Positions 25,503 to 34,600 of a stretch of DNA of 62,947 bases are shown piece by piece. Numbering within the stretch: position 1 is the first letter of the stretch; each line of letters opens with the position of its first letter. Source of the DNA: Chryseobacterium gleum (lineage in GTDB: Bacteria; Bacteroidota; Bacteroidia; Flavobacteriales_D; Sanyastnellaceae); the NCBI GenBank assembly GCA_945881835.1, contig CAMCVP010000005.1, positions 1 to 62,947 of the forward strand, read 5' to 3'. The notes beneath the pieces are model-generated. The model made no database searches. It had not been told where the DNA came from and saw nothing but the letters and a program-made list of their open reading frames with translations. The position numbers and the translations under genes were made by a program.

Positions 25503-28316
25503 TTATAATGTTTGCTTTACTTCAACTTCCTCGAAGGCTTCAACTAAGTCTCCCTCTTTGATGTCGTTGAATTTATCAATGTTCAATCCACATTCGTAAC
25601 CCTTCACTACTTCCTTCACATCGTCTTTGAATCGCTTCAAAGATCCGAGGTGTCCGGTGAATACAACAATACCGTCGCGTATTACACGCACGCGGCTGTT
25701 GCGGCTGACTTTTCCTTCTAACATGAAGCAACCCGCAATTGTTCCAACTTTGGTAATCTTGAACACTTCACGAATTTCAGCGGTACCCGTGATCTGCTCT
25801 TCAATACGTGCAGACAACATACCTTCCATAGCCTCTTTAATTTCTTCGATGGCCTTGTAGATAATCGAGTAAAGCTTGATTTGAATTTCTTCATTCTCGG
25901 CAATCTTACGTGCACTCTGGCTTGGACGCACCTGGAAACCAACGATAATCGCATCGGAAGCCGATGCCAACAACACGTCGGATTCTGAGATTTGACCAAC
26001 GCCTTTGTGAATAATGCTTACTTGAATCTTCTCTGTACTCAACTTTTGCAATGAGTCTACCAACGCTTCTACCGAACCGTCCACGTCTCCTTTTACAATC
26101 AAGTTCAATTCTTTGAAATCTCCAAGAGCTATACGACGACCAATCTCTTCTATGGTCAAGTGCTTCTTCGTGCGAACGCTTTGCTCACGCTGAAGTTGTT
26201 GACGCTTCGTTGCAATTTCACGTGCTTCACGTTCGTCTGCCAATACGTTGAAACGATCACCTGCATTTGGTGCACCTTCAAATCCTAAGATTGAAACGGG
26301 TGTCGCTGGTCCGGCTTCTTCAACCTTTCCACCACGCTCGTTAAACATGGCACGAACTCTACCGCTGTACTGTCCTGCAAGAATTGGATCGCCAACACGT
26401 AGTGTTCCCGCTTCAACCAACAAGGTTGCAACGAAACCACGTCCTTTATCTAATGATGATTCTATGATTGTACCTATTGCGCGTTTCTTCGGATTCGCTT
26501 TTAGATCAAGCATTTCAGCTTCAAGCAATACTTTTTCAAGCAACTTGTCTATGTTCATTCCCTTTTTAGCCGCAATTTCTTGCGTTTGGAACTTCCCACC
26601 CCACTCTTCAACCAAGATATTCATTTGAGAGAGTTGCTCTCTCAAGCGATCTGCATTGGCTTCTGGCTTATCCATTTTATTGAATGCAAAAATCATTGGA
26701 ACACCCGCCGCTTGAGCGTGACTAATTGCCTCTTTTGTCTGAGGCATTACGCTATCGTCAGCTGCAATTACAATGATTGCTACGTCGGTTACTTGAGCAC
26801 CACGAGCACGCATAGCGGTAAACGCTTCGTGACCAGGAGTATCTAAGAATGTTATTTTCTTTCCTGCAGGAAGGGTAACGGTATATGCACCAATGTGCTG
26901 GGTAATTCCACCTGCCTCTCCAGACAATACATCTGCTTTACGAATGTAATCGAGAAGCGAAGTTTTACCATGGTCAACGTGTCCCATTACAGTAATTACC
27001 GGAGGTCGAGATTCAAAATCATCTACGTTGTCTTCTTCTTCTGTAATCGCATCAGTAACTTCAGCTCCTACAAATTCAACTTGATAGCCGAAATCCTCTG
27101 CAACAATTGCAATGGTTTCAGCATCTAAACGCTGGTTAATGGATGCGAAAATTCCCAATTGCATACATGCTGCAATAATCTCGGTAGCGTTGCGTGACAT
27201 TAAAGTAGCCAACTCACTTACCGTTACGAACTCGGTTAATTTCAACACCGCATTCTCTTCAAGCATACGTGCAGCCTCTTGTTCGCTACGACGGGCTACT
27301 TGAGAACGCTTGTCCCTTCTGTTCTTTGAAGATTTAGATTTTCCTCCAACACCAAGGCGTGCAAGGGTTTCTTTGATCTGATTTTGAATATCAGTCTCTG
27401 TTGGGGCCGCTTTCGGTTGAGCCACATAGGGCGTGCGCGTGGGCTTGTTCGCGTTCTTCTTATCAATCTCTTGCTGACGTCCAATGTCTACTTTCGAAAT
27501 ACGCTTACGTTTGCGTTTCTCTTTGTTTTCAGCGGCAGTAGCAGCTGGTGATTTCTTCTCAGGAGTTGTTGGAAGAATAATCTTACCCATCAACTTCGGC
27601 CCTGCCAATTTTTCAACGTTAACACGAATAACCTCTTTCTCTACTACCTCTGGTTTTATAATAACCGGCTCTGGCTTTGGCTCTGGTTTTTCAACAACTA
27701 CTGAAGCTTTTGGCGCTTCAACTTTAGTTTTTTTAGGTTCTTCCTTTTTAGGCTCGGGTGCTTTCTTTCCTCGCTTTGGTTTTTCCAATGCGGATAGGTC
27801 TATCTTTCCTACAACCTTTACTTCATTACTACGCTCTTCGGGTTGTGCTTCAACAGGAATTTCAACTACTGGCGCAGGAGTCTCAACTGGAGCCTCAACC
27901 ACTTTCGCTTCTTCAGCCTTCACGGGCTCTTCAACCTTTGGAGCAACTGGTGCTTCAACTGGCTTAGCCTTTACCTTTGGTTTTTCAACCACGGCTTCCG
28001 GACGTTTGAATTTTGCCAAATCTATATCTGACAACTCTTCGCTTTCACCGTCCTTTCTTTTCTTATTGTCCGAGATGCTTAACGACTCACGTGACTCACG
28101 CAATTTCGTAGCAGCCGCTTGAACAACCTCTTTCGCCTTTTGGTCCGTAGAAAATTCGGCGCAAAGTATATCATATACTTCCGCTTCTATTTTCGCCATA
28201 GGATTATTATCTACTGTAACTCCCTTTTTCTTAAGGAATTCAATAATGGTATCCTTACTAACATTCAAGTTAGTGGCGGCCTTACCTAAGCGTTGTGGTC
28301 CTTTTGTTTCTGACAT
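25503..28316 (-). CDS. infB: Translation initiation factor IF-2
   Basis: This is the initiator-tRNA-delivering GTPase of translation. The G1 motif GHVDHGKTS lies around residues 442-450, followed by DTPGHEAF (G3) and NKMDK (G4), then the C-terminal domains that bind fMet-tRNA. The first 80 residues are an IF2_N-type helical unit ([20 protein letters not shown]), and residues about 95-270 are a Lys/Glu/Pro/Val-rich low-complexity stretch that is common in long forms. At 937 residues it is on the long side but normal for this phylum. It closes the rimP-nusA-infB operon and is followed by a strong terminator. Confidence 0.98.
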   Translation of the reverse strand: MSETKGPQRLGKAATNLNVSKDTIIEFLKKKGVTVDNNPMAKIEAEVYDILCAEFSTDQKAKEVVQAAATKLRESRESLSISDNKKRKDGESEELSDIDLAKFKRPEAVVEKPKVKAKPVEAPVAPKVEEPVKAEEAKVVEAPVETPAPVVEIPVEAQPEERSNEVKVVGKIDLSALEKPKRGKKAPEPKKEEPKKTKVEAPKASVVVEKPEPKPEPVIIKPEVVEKEVIRVNVEKLAGPKLMGKIILPTTPEKKSPAATAAENKEKRKRKRISKVDIGRQQEIDKKNANKPTRTPYVAQPKAAPTETDIQNQIKETLARLGVGGKSKSSKNRRDKRSQVARRSEQEAARMLEENAVLKLTEFVTVSELATLMSRNATEIIAACMQLGIFASINQRLDAETIAIVAEDFGYQVEFVGAEVTDAITEEEDNVDDFESRPPVITVMGHVDHGKTSLLDYIRKADVLSGEAGGITQHIGAYTVTLPAGKKITFLDTPGHEAFTAMRARGAQVTDVAIIVIAADDSVMPQTKEAISHAQAAGVPMIFAFNKMDKPEANADRLREQLSQMNILVEEWGGKFQTQEIAAKKGMNIDKLLEKVLLEAEMLDLKANPKKRAIGTIIESSLDKGRGFVATLLVEAGTLRVGDPILAGQYSGRVRAMFNERGGKVEEAGPATPVSILGFEGAPNAGDRFNVLADEREAREIATKRQQLQREQSVRTKKHLTIEEIGRRIALGDFKELNLIVKGDVDGSVEALVDSLQKLSTEKIQVSIIHKGVGQISESDVLLASASDAIIVGFQVRPSQSARKIAENEEIQIKLYSIIYKAIEEIKEAMEGMLSARIEEQITGTAEIREVFKITKVGTIAGCFMLEGKVSRNSRVRVIRDGIVVFTGHLGSLKRFKDDVKEVVKGYECGLNIDKFNDIKEGDLVEAFEEVEVKQTL

Positions 28317-28392
28317 AAATCTATTCCCGTTCCTTATAAAATCTATTTAACACATTGAATCGTGCGCAAGCACACTCGAAAACTGAAACGAA

Positions 28393-29628
28393 TTATTCGA
28401 ATTCTGATTTCAAAATACTCAACACTTCTTCAATGGTTTCCTCTTCTAAATCTGTACGCTTGACCAAATCTTCCTTCGGAATCTCAAGAACTGAACGAGC
28501 GGTATCGCAACCAATCGATTTCAATTCGTCGATGATCCAGCTGTCGATTTCGTCTGAGAATTCTTCCAAATCCACATCATCGATGTCAACATCAGTTTCA
28601 CGATATACATCCAACTCATATCCACACAATCTTCCTGCTAGACGAATGTTATGTCCACCCTTTCCAATTGCTAAAGACACTTGGTCTGGCTTCAAGAATA
28701 CATCTGCCTTCGCGTTGTCTTTGTCAATGCTGATACTCGAAATTTTCGCTGGAGCCAATGCACGAGCGATTAACAAGTTTTCGTTCGTTGTGTAGTGAAT
28801 AACGTCGATGTTCTCGTTACGTAACTCACGAACAATTCCGTGAATACGTGAACCCTTCATACCTACGCAAGCACCCACTGGATCAATACGATCGTCGTAG
28901 CTTTCAACAGCAACTTTCGCGCGCTCACCTGGTTCACGAACGATTTTCTTAATGGTAATCAAGCCATCAAAAACTTCTGGAACTTCTTGCTCGAATAATT
29001 TCTCTAAGAATTCTGGAGCAGTTCGAGATAAAATAATTTGCGGGCTGTTGTTACGCAAGTCCACACGGTAAACAACCGCACGAATGGTATCACCCTTCTT
29101 GTAAAAGTCAGAAGGAATCTGCTGATCCTTCGGCATAATCAATTCATTGTTCTCGTCATCGAGTACCAGAATCTCACGCTTCCACACTTGGTAAACTTCA
29201 CCAGAGATGATTTCTCCGATACGCTCTTTATACTTCTGGTAGATATGATCTTTCTCAAGCTCTTGAATACGGTTCTTCAACACTTGGCCCATAGCCATAA
29301 TGTTTCTGCGACCGAAATCTTCGATTTTGATTTCTTCAATCAATTCTTCGCCAACTTCAAGATCGTCTACAATCTTCTGAGCCATGCTCACTTCGATTTC
29401 AGCAACCTCGTCATCAAGTTCTCCGTCTGGAACAACTTGACGAGTACGCCAAATCTCTAAGTCGCCACGCTCTGCGTTAATAATAATATCGAAGCCGTCT
29501 TCAGCGCCCCAGCGCTTTACAATCATAGCTTTGAACATTTCCGCCAAGATGTTTGTGATCGTCTCGCGGTCGATGTTTTTGAATTCTTTAAAGTCTGCAA
29601 AAGACTCTATGAGGTTTAGTCCTTTCAT
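28393..29628 (-). CDS. nusA: Transcription termination/antitermination factor NusA
   Basis: This protein binds RNA polymerase and RNA and strengthens pausing and intrinsic termination. The order is an N-terminal polymerase-binding domain, an S1 domain (about 135-200), KH1 (IDPVGACVGMKGSRIHGIV) and KH2 (LAIGKGGHNIRLAGRL); the C-terminus ends in a short acidic HhH-like tail. The length of 411 is usual in Bacteroidota. It lies 10 bases after rimP and 76 bases before infB. The operon leader carries an intrinsic terminator that NusA itself could act on. Confidence 0.97.
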   Translation of the reverse strand: MKGLNLIESFADFKEFKNIDRETITNILAEMFKAMIVKRWGAEDGFDIIINAERGDLEIWRTRQVVPDGELDDEVAEIEVSMAQKIVDDLEVGEELIEEIKIEDFGRRNIMAMGQVLKNRIQELEKDHIYQKYKERIGEIISGEVYQVWKREILVLDDENNELIMPKDQQIPSDFYKKGDTIRAVVYRVDLRNNSPQIILSRTAPEFLEKLFEQEVPEVFDGLITIKKIVREPGERAKVAVESYDDRIDPVGACVGMKGSRIHGIVRELRNENIDVIHYTTNENLLIARALAPAKISSISIDKDNAKADVFLKPDQVSLAIGKGGHNIRLAGRLCGYELDVYRETDVDIDDVDLEEFSDEIDSWIIDELKSIGCDTARSVLEIPKEDLVKRTDLEEETIEEVLSILKSEFE

Positions 29629-29638
29629 AATGACAAGG

Positions 29639-30118
29639 TTAGTTAAAACGTATTACTACTTTGGTTTCTTTTATGTTATCAAATGCAAGGGTGGCTGTCT
29701 TTTCCACCCATTCTTTTTTCTTTTTTCCAGGAAGCGCCTCTTTTTCTTGGTACTTCAATACAATTCCCGTTTCAGATACTTCAGCTAAATCGCCCTCGTA
29801 TTTCTCTCCTTCACCCACCTTCACTTTTACTGTTCTTCCAATATTTTTAAGGTATTGTCTATGAACCAACAAAGGCTTTCCAACACCTGGAGATGAAACT
29901 TCCAAGGAGAAGTCCTCCTTTTCACGATCCAATGACGACTCAATATGACGACTTACTTTTTTGCAATCTTCCACACTCAATCCTGAATCTTTGTCGAGCA
30001 AAACCTCAATAGCATTGCCCGGACGAACAGATATGGAAACGATAAATACGTCGGACAAAGTATCCGTTTCGGCTATTTTGGTTTTCACCAACTGTTCTAT
30101 TTCTGCGACTGTTATCAT
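29639..30118 (-). CDS. rimP: Ribosome maturation factor RimP
   Basis: This cytosolic protein assists 30S subunit assembly. The SVRPGNAIEVLLDKDSGLSVEDCKKVSRHIESSLD stretch, read in parts, and the SSPGVGKPL motif (residues 79-87) are typical, followed by an SH3-like C-terminal domain. The length of 159 matches the family. It is the first gene of rimP-nusA-infB. Its start codon lies 5 bases after a U-tract of an intrinsic terminator located in its own leader (see 30122-30149), an unusual start region. Confidence 0.96.
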   Translation of the reverse strand: MITVAEIEQLVKTKIAETDTLSDVFIVSISVRPGNAIEVLLDKDSGLSVEDCKKVSRHIESSLDREKEDFSLEVSSPGVGKPLLVHRQYLKNIGRTVKVKVGEGEKYEGDLAEVSETGIVLKYQEKEALPGKKKKEWVEKTATLAFDNIKETKVVIRFN

Positions 30119-30121
30119 GAC

Positions 30122-30149
30122 TAAAAAAAAGAGGGGTTAAGCCCCCTCT
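30122..30149 (-). terminator. Terminator/attenuator hairpin in the rimP-nusA-infB leader
   Basis: On the minus strand AGAGGGG pairs with CCCCTCT (7 bp, six-base loop), followed by a run of seven to eight U. It is a strong intrinsic terminator by shape, on the strand of rimP and before its start codon, with no upstream gene on that strand. This suggests attenuation of the operon. In other bacteria the same operon is regulated through NusA at leader terminators. Confidence 0.75.
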
Positions 30150-30178
30150 CTCATTGTTCCATTACTGAATTTCCGTTG

Positions 30179-30186
30179 CAAATATA
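30179..30186 (-). promoter_or_regulatory. -7 promoter box of the rimP operon
   Basis: The minus strand reads TATATTTG, an exact TAnnTTTG match. Transcription would start about 60 bases before rimP, so the leader would hold little more than the terminator hairpin. Confidence 0.65.
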
Positions 30187-30273
30187 GGCATTTTTCAACA
30201 ATAAACTGAAATATCTTGAGTCCAGACTATTTTTCTGTTAGTAAGTTGAATTGAGAGTGCCGACAATGCATTG

Positions 30274-30281
30274 TTTCTTTG
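30274..30281 (+). promoter_or_regulatory. -7-like box of purD
   Basis: TTTCTTTG differs from TAnnTTTG at the second base and lies 15 bases before the purD ATG. The bases just before the ATG include GAGG, a modest ribosome-binding hint. Confidence 0.4.
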
Positions 30282-30296
30282 CAAAAAACTTAGAGG

Positions 30297-31589
30297 ATGA
30301 ATGTTTTAATCTTAGGTTCCGGTGGTAGAGAGCACGCTTTCGCGTGGAAAATTTCACAAAGTTCGCTTATACACAATATATATATCGCTCCCGGTAATGC
30401 GGGTACTGAATCTTTCGGTACGAACCTGCCTATTGACCCTTCCGATTTCAAAGGCATAAAAAAAGCAGTGATTGAACACGGGGTAAAAATGGTCATCGTT
30501 GGCCCGGAAGACCCGCTTGTAAAAGGTATTGTGGAGTTCTTTGAAAAAGACAAAGCACTGGCTGGCGTGGCAGTCATTGGACCAAATTCTATTGCAGCGC
30601 AATTAGAAGGAAGCAAAGATTTCGCAAAGCAGTTCATGATGAAACACGGTATTCCAACCGCCAAATACGGTTCATTTACCCACTCAACACTTAAGGAAGG
30701 CGAAGCTTATTTAGACACATTGAAGCCGCCGTATGTTCTGAAAGCATCTGGATTGGCCGCCGGCAAAGGCGTAGTGATTCTCGAAGACCTCGTAAAAGCC
30801 AAGAAGGAATTGAAAGCCATGCTTTCCGACAAAAAATTCGGCGAGGCTTCAAGCACCGTTGTAATTGAAGAATTCTTAAAAGGGATTGAATGTTCCATCT
30901 TCATTATGACCGACGGAAACAACTACAAAATTCTTCCGGAAGCAAAAGATTACAAGCGCATTGGTGAAGGCGATATGGGATTGAATACAGGTGGAATGGG
31001 TGCTGTTTCACCAGTTCCCTTCTGCACGCCAGAATTCATCGATAAAATTGAAGCTCAGATTATCATTCCAACCATGAAAGGATTGAAAGCCGATGGTATC
31101 GACTATCGCGGCTTCATTTTCTTCGGTATTATTAAAGTTGGAAATGAACCCTACGTAATAGAATACAACTGCCGAATGGGCGATCCGGAAACGGAAGTTG
31201 TCATTCCTCGAATCAAGAGCGATTTGTTGCATTTGTTCGAAGGAATAGCAACGCAAACCTTAGGAGAGTGCGATGTGCAAGTCGACCCTCGCTATTGCAC
31301 AACCACGATGCTCGTTTCAAAAGGATATCCCGAAACTTCTGAAAAAGGAAAAGAAATTTCAAATCTTGAAGATGTACGTGACTGCATTGTCTTTCACGCT
31401 GGAACAAAAAAGAGTGGCCTCAAAGTGGTTACCAACGGCGGAAGAGTCTTAACAGCAACCTCATACGGAAGTTCACTTCACGAGGCCATTGGAAAAAGTA
31501 ACGAAGCAGCCGACACCATCTCTTTCTCTGGTAAGTATTTCAGAAAGGACATTGGAAATGATTTGAAAAAACTGATTAAGGAGAAGTAA
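30297..31589 (+). CDS. purD: Phosphoribosylamine-glycine ligase (GARS)
   Basis: This ATP-grasp enzyme joins glycine to phosphoribosylamine in purine synthesis. It begins MNVLILGSGGREHAFAWK, the family start; ATP-grasp motifs include LKASGLAAGKGVVI and IIEYNCRMGDPETEVV with its Asn, Asp and Glu ligands; the C-terminal lid ends near residue 430. Length is normal. It is divergent from rimP and its last 14 bases overlap the convergent M15 peptidase gene. No other purine gene is near. Confidence 0.97.
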   Translation: MNVLILGSGGREHAFAWKISQSSLIHNIYIAPGNAGTESFGTNLPIDPSDFKGIKKAVIEHGVKMVIVGPEDPLVKGIVEFFEKDKALAGVAVIGPNSIAAQLEGSKDFAKQFMMKHGIPTAKYGSFTHSTLKEGEAYLDTLKPPYVLKASGLAAGKGVVILEDLVKAKKELKAMLSDKKFGEASSTVVIEEFLKGIECSIFIMTDGNNYKILPEAKDYKRIGEGDMGLNTGGMGAVSPVPFCTPEFIDKIEAQIIIPTMKGLKADGIDYRGFIFFGIIKVGNEPYVIEYNCRMGDPETEVVIPRIKSDLLHLFEGIATQTLGECDVQVDPRYCTTTMLVSKGYPETSEKGKEISNLEDVRDCIVFHAGTKKSGLKVVTNGGRVLTATSYGSSLHEAIGKSNEAADTISFSGKYFRKDIGNDLKKLIKEK

Positions 31590-32313
31590 TCGTGTTGCAG
31601 CCCGCTGCAATACCATTTACATAGTCACGAATCATTTCTACTTCTTTTGCAGTCTGACTGCCTGCAAAACCGTTAATCTTTTCAGAACCAATTTTTGCGT
31701 TGTATTGATTCAGCAATACTGTTGAAATGGGCATGTATGAATAATGCCATTTCTCTTCGGAATAACCTGTTCTTCCTGAATTTGATTTGTTATCATAGGT
31801 CTGACAAAAACCAAAAGACCCTGCATTCTTCTGAAGCCAATCGTATTCCAACTTCCCTCTTCCAACGGCGAAGTAACTCGGCTCAAGTGAATTTATATCC
31901 AAATCTGTTCCCCAATGGTGACGAGAAGTACCCGGCATTGAACTGTATTTCAAAATATCTAGAGCGGTTTCTTTATCTGATTTGAAATTCGGGCGACGTG
32001 CATTCCACTTCTTTTCCCAAATGGCTTTTTGCATATTGAAATTCCTTCCACCTGAAATGACCTTTAAGGTAACACCTTCTTTTTGCGCAGCAGCAGCCAT
32101 TTGCTCAAATGCCCAATTCACTTCAATCAATAAATAACACGATTTTGTAGATCGGTTCGCGGCAACCAAACTAAACCGAATGTCTTCTTCAAAATTTATT
32201 TTTCCTAAAAGAAAATTCTCATCCACTTGAAAATACCATGGAAATAGCTGCGCGTTTCCTGGCATTGAAAAAAGAATTGCGGCAACAACTAAGACTATTG
32301 CTTTTTTAATCAT
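31576..32313 (-). CDS. M15 family D-alanyl-D-alanine carboxypeptidase, secreted
   Basis: A signal peptide (MIKKAIVLVVAAILFSMPGNA) precedes an M15 zinc peptidase domain (VanY-type). The zinc site SRHHWGTDLDI has the SxHxxGxxxD pattern and the late EEKWHYSYM carries the ExxWH catalytic and zinc-binding residues; both are complete. It would cut the terminal D-Ala from peptidoglycan stem peptides in the periplasm. The ATG at 32313 gives a clean signal peptide; upstream in-frame starts overlap the promoter. A TAACTTTG box ends 5 bases from this ATG. It overlaps convergent purD by 14 bases. Confidence 0.88.
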   Translation of the reverse strand: MIKKAIVLVVAAILFSMPGNAQLFPWYFQVDENFLLGKINFEEDIRFSLVAANRSTKSCYLLIEVNWAFEQMAAAAQKEGVTLKVISGGRNFNMQKAIWEKKWNARRPNFKSDKETALDILKYSSMPGTSRHHWGTDLDINSLEPSYFAVGRGKLEYDWLQKNAGSFGFCQTYDNKSNSGRTGYSEEKWHYSYMPISTVLLNQYNAKIGSEKINGFAGSQTAKEVEMIRDYVNGIAAGCNTITSP

Positions 32314-32318
32314 GTTCC

Positions 32319-32326
32319 CAAAGTTA
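32319..32326 (-). promoter_or_regulatory. -7 box ending 5 bases before the M15 peptidase ATG
   Basis: The minus strand reads TAACTTTG, an exact TAnnTTTG match, followed by five bases and ATG. It supports the internal start at 32313 and predicts a leaderless message. Confidence 0.6.
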
Positions 32327-32348
32327 ACTATTCGATGAATGGAATTCA

Positions 32349-32356
32349 TAACTTCG
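32349..32356 (+). promoter_or_regulatory. -7-like box ending 4 bases before nadC ATG
   Basis: TAACTTCG is one mismatch from TAnnTTTG and is followed by CAAC and ATG. The same TAACTTCG with four-base spacing stands before hmgA at 57441. Confidence 0.45.
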
Positions 32357-32360
32357 CAAC

Positions 32361-33206
32361 ATGAATGCATTTGACTTTGACAAATGGCTTACCGAAGCCT
32401 TGAAGGAAGATATTGGTCCAGGTGATTTTACATCCTTGGCTACTATTCCAGACAACGCATTCGGTAAGGCGCAACTCATTGTTAAAGACAATGGAACAAT
32501 TGCCGGTGTTGCAATTACAGAGAAAATTATTCATGCTTTCGATCCAACACTAAAAGTTACTACCTACATCCAAGATGGTGCTGTCGTGAAAATAGGCGAT
32601 ATCGCATTTATTGTGGAAGGAAAAAGTCAAAGCATCACAACCATTGAAAGGCTCGTCTTGAATGTTATGCAACGCATGAGCGGTATTGCAACGGAAACGC
32701 ATCGCCTTGTGCAAATGATTTCGCATACCAATTGCAAACTTCTCGACACGCGTAAGACCACTCCAAATTTCAGATACTTCGAAAAAGAAGCCGTAAGAAT
32801 TGGAGGTGGATTCAACCACAGATATGCGTTGTACGATATGATTTTGGTGAAAGACAATCACATCGATTTTTCAGGAGGTGTGAAACCTGCACTTAGCAAA
32901 ATTGTTGCTTTCTTAAAAGAGAAAAACCTCGATTTGAAGATTGAAGTTGAAACGAGAAATCTAAAAGAAATTGAAGAGGTCCTAGAATCAGGAATTGCAT
33001 TTCGAATTATGCTCGATAATTTTGCACCAGATAAAATTCGTGAAGCCGTTAAACACATTAACGGAAAAGTTGAAACCGAGGCAAGCGGAGGGATAGACGA
33101 AACCACTATAAAAGAATACGCAGAAACGGGGGTAAATTACATTAGCATGGGCGCACTCACACACCATGTAAAAAGCTTCGATTTAAGTTTGAAAGCAATA
33201 AAATGA
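32361..33206 (+). CDS. nadC: Nicotinate-nucleotide diphosphorylase (quinolinate phosphoribosyltransferase)
   Basis: This type II phosphoribosyltransferase converts quinolinate and PRPP to nicotinate mononucleotide in de novo NAD synthesis. The start FDKWLTEALKEDIGPGDFTSLA is typical; the substrate region RKTTPNFRYFEKEAVRIGGGFNHRYALYDMILVKDNH, read in parts, contains the conserved Arg, Lys and His; the end has EASGGID and SMGALTHHV. Length of 281 is normal. It overlaps yihY by 4 bases. nadA and nadB are absent, and kynU lies elsewhere in the window, so quinolinate may come from tryptophan. Confidence 0.96.
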   Translation: MNAFDFDKWLTEALKEDIGPGDFTSLATIPDNAFGKAQLIVKDNGTIAGVAITEKIIHAFDPTLKVTTYIQDGAVVKIGDIAFIVEGKSQSITTIERLVLNVMQRMSGIATETHRLVQMISHTNCKLLDTRKTTPNFRYFEKEAVRIGGGFNHRYALYDMILVKDNHIDFSGGVKPALSKIVAFLKEKNLDLKIEVETRNLKEIEEVLESGIAFRIMLDNFAPDKIREAVKHINGKVETEASGGIDETTIKEYAETGVNYISMGALTHHVKSFDLSLKAIK

Positions 33207-34147
33207 AAAAAGGGAAATTCAAACGTTATGCTTCTTGGTTCTTTAAATTCAGACGATTTCTTGAACAATACCATCCCTTTGGTTTTGGCGGATTGAATCT
33301 TTGGGAAATTTCTTCCTTCCTGGTTATGGCCTTTTCAGATGTACGGACTACCATGCGTTCTGCGAGTATTTCATTTCGAATCTTCCTCGCGTTTTTTCCC
33401 GCTATCATTACCCTCTTTACATTAATTCCATTTATTCCCATTGAAAATTTCCAGCAAGATGTCTTCCTCGGAATAAAAAGTATTCTTCCCGGTGATACAT
33501 TTCAATTTATTGAAGGGACACTTTACGACTTAATTAACAAAAAGCAATCGACGTTGTTGTCTATCGGTTTTGTGTTAATGTTCTACTACGCTTCGGCCAG
33601 TATGAATGCGATCATGCAAGCTTTTCAAACGAGTCAACACCTGGAAGTTTCTGCCCATCCATTTCTCGTTCGCATTCTAAGTTTCATCATGATGCTCGTT
33701 CTTGGAGTTATGTTCCTGCTTGCCCTGATTTTGAGTTCTTTAAGCGAAAGTACATTCCTAACCATGCATGAAAAAGGAATTATTGGCGACAAAGGGGTTA
33801 TTCCATTTCTAACATTTGGGCAGTGGATTATTTCGATATCCTTTGTCTATTGTATTATTACTATTCTTTACAATTCCGGAATGAATTTACGTATTCGCAA
33901 GAATTGGAAATTTCTAAACACAGGAAGTATTTTCACCACTACTTTACTCATCGTAACTTCATTCGGGTTCAGTTATTTCCTTGAGAATTTCGCCCAATTC
34001 AATAAATTGTATGGCTCACTTGGAACACTCATGGTCATTCTAATTTGGCTGAACCTTAACATGGTTATTCTTCTTGTTGGATTCGACTTGAATGCTTTGA
34101 TTAGAAAAAAATTACGGGCGACACGTTTGTCTAAACACAAACTTTAG
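33203..34147 (+). CDS. YihY/BrkB family inner-membrane protein
   Basis: This polytopic membrane protein has about six helices. Marks are the ASISFRIFLAFFPAIITLFTLIP core near residues 57-79, read in parts, and GSIFTTTLLIVTSFGFSYFL followed by LYGSLGTLMVILIWLNLNMVILLVGFDLNA near the C-terminus, which holds the YG(S/A)LG and typical WL motif. Older labels call it ribonuclease BN, which is not supported for this family. The gene overlaps the end of nadC (4 bases). Transport or lipid function is unknown. Confidence 0.9.
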   Translation: MKKGKFKRYASWFFKFRRFLEQYHPFGFGGLNLWEISSFLVMAFSDVRTTMRSASISFRIFLAFFPAIITLFTLIPFIPIENFQQDVFLGIKSILPGDTFQFIEGTLYDLINKKQSTLLSIGFVLMFYYASASMNAIMQAFQTSQHLEVSAHPFLVRILSFIMMLVLGVMFLLALILSSLSESTFLTMHEKGIIGDKGVIPFLTFGQWIISISFVYCIITILYNSGMNLRIRKNWKFLNTGSIFTTTLLIVTSFGFSYFLENFAQFNKLYGSLGTLMVILIWLNLNMVILLVGFDLNALIRKKLRATRLSKHKL

Positions 34148-34168
34148 TAATTTGAAAAAAAAATCATT

Positions 34169-34600
34169 ATGAAATCAATATTGTTTTTTGCTTCTCTATT
34201 TTTTCTAACACTATCTGCAACAGCACAAGGTGTTGTTGGCAAATGGAAAACCATTGACGACAAAACAGGACTTGTTAAAAGCATCGTAGAAATACGCGAG
34301 CAAAACGGCGAGTTGTATGGAAAAATCATTCAGCTCTTTCGCTCTGAATGGGCCAATCAAAATCCAAAATGCTACGAATGCAAAGACGACAGAAAAGACC
34401 AACCTATGTTGGGAATGGATGTTGTTCGTAACATGAAATGGAACGGTAGCATGTACAAAGACGGAACCATTTGCGACCCGAACAACGGCGATATTTATCG
34501 TTGTGAAATGTGGCTGAAAGCGGGTGATTCAAACAAACTCGAAGTAAGAGGTTACTGGGGATTTGTCTACCGCACACAAACATGGGAACGCGTTCAATGA
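34169..34600 (+). CDS. DUF2147 family secreted protein
   Basis: A signal peptide (about residues 1-19, ending ATAQ) precedes a small beta-rich domain. GVVGKWKTIDDKTGLVKSIVEI, ELYGKIIQL and the late NGDIYRCEMWLKAG and GYWGFVYRTQTWERV are the DUF2147 pattern, a lipocalin-like barrel found in exported Bacteroidota and proteobacterial proteins. It contains a CxxC pair (C69-Y-E-C). Function is unknown. It lies 21 bases after yihY and its stop overlaps the ATG of the next hydrolase (ATGA). Confidence 0.85.
   Translation: MKSILFFASLFFLTLSATAQGVVGKWKTIDDKTGLVKSIVEIREQNGELYGKIIQLFRSEWANQNPKCYECKDDRKDQPMLGMDVVRNMKWNGSMYKDGTICDPNNGDIYRCEMWLKAGDSNKLEVRGYWGFVYRTQTWERVQ

Noticed and set aside
27484-28122. 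Long open frame (212 codons) on the plus strand rich in Ser, Thr and Gly
   Set aside because: It is exactly antisense to the low-complexity Lys/Glu/Pro part of infB, which explains its length and composition. No start signal or known domain is present.
28317-28392. GTGTG/CGCAC hairpin between nusA and infB
   Set aside because: The stem has about five pairs with a G-U pair and no U-run. It may be a processing site but cannot be supported.
33203-34147. Ribonuclease BN as function of the YihY-family protein
   Set aside because: The name comes from an old misassignment; the protein is a polytopic membrane protein without nuclease motifs.
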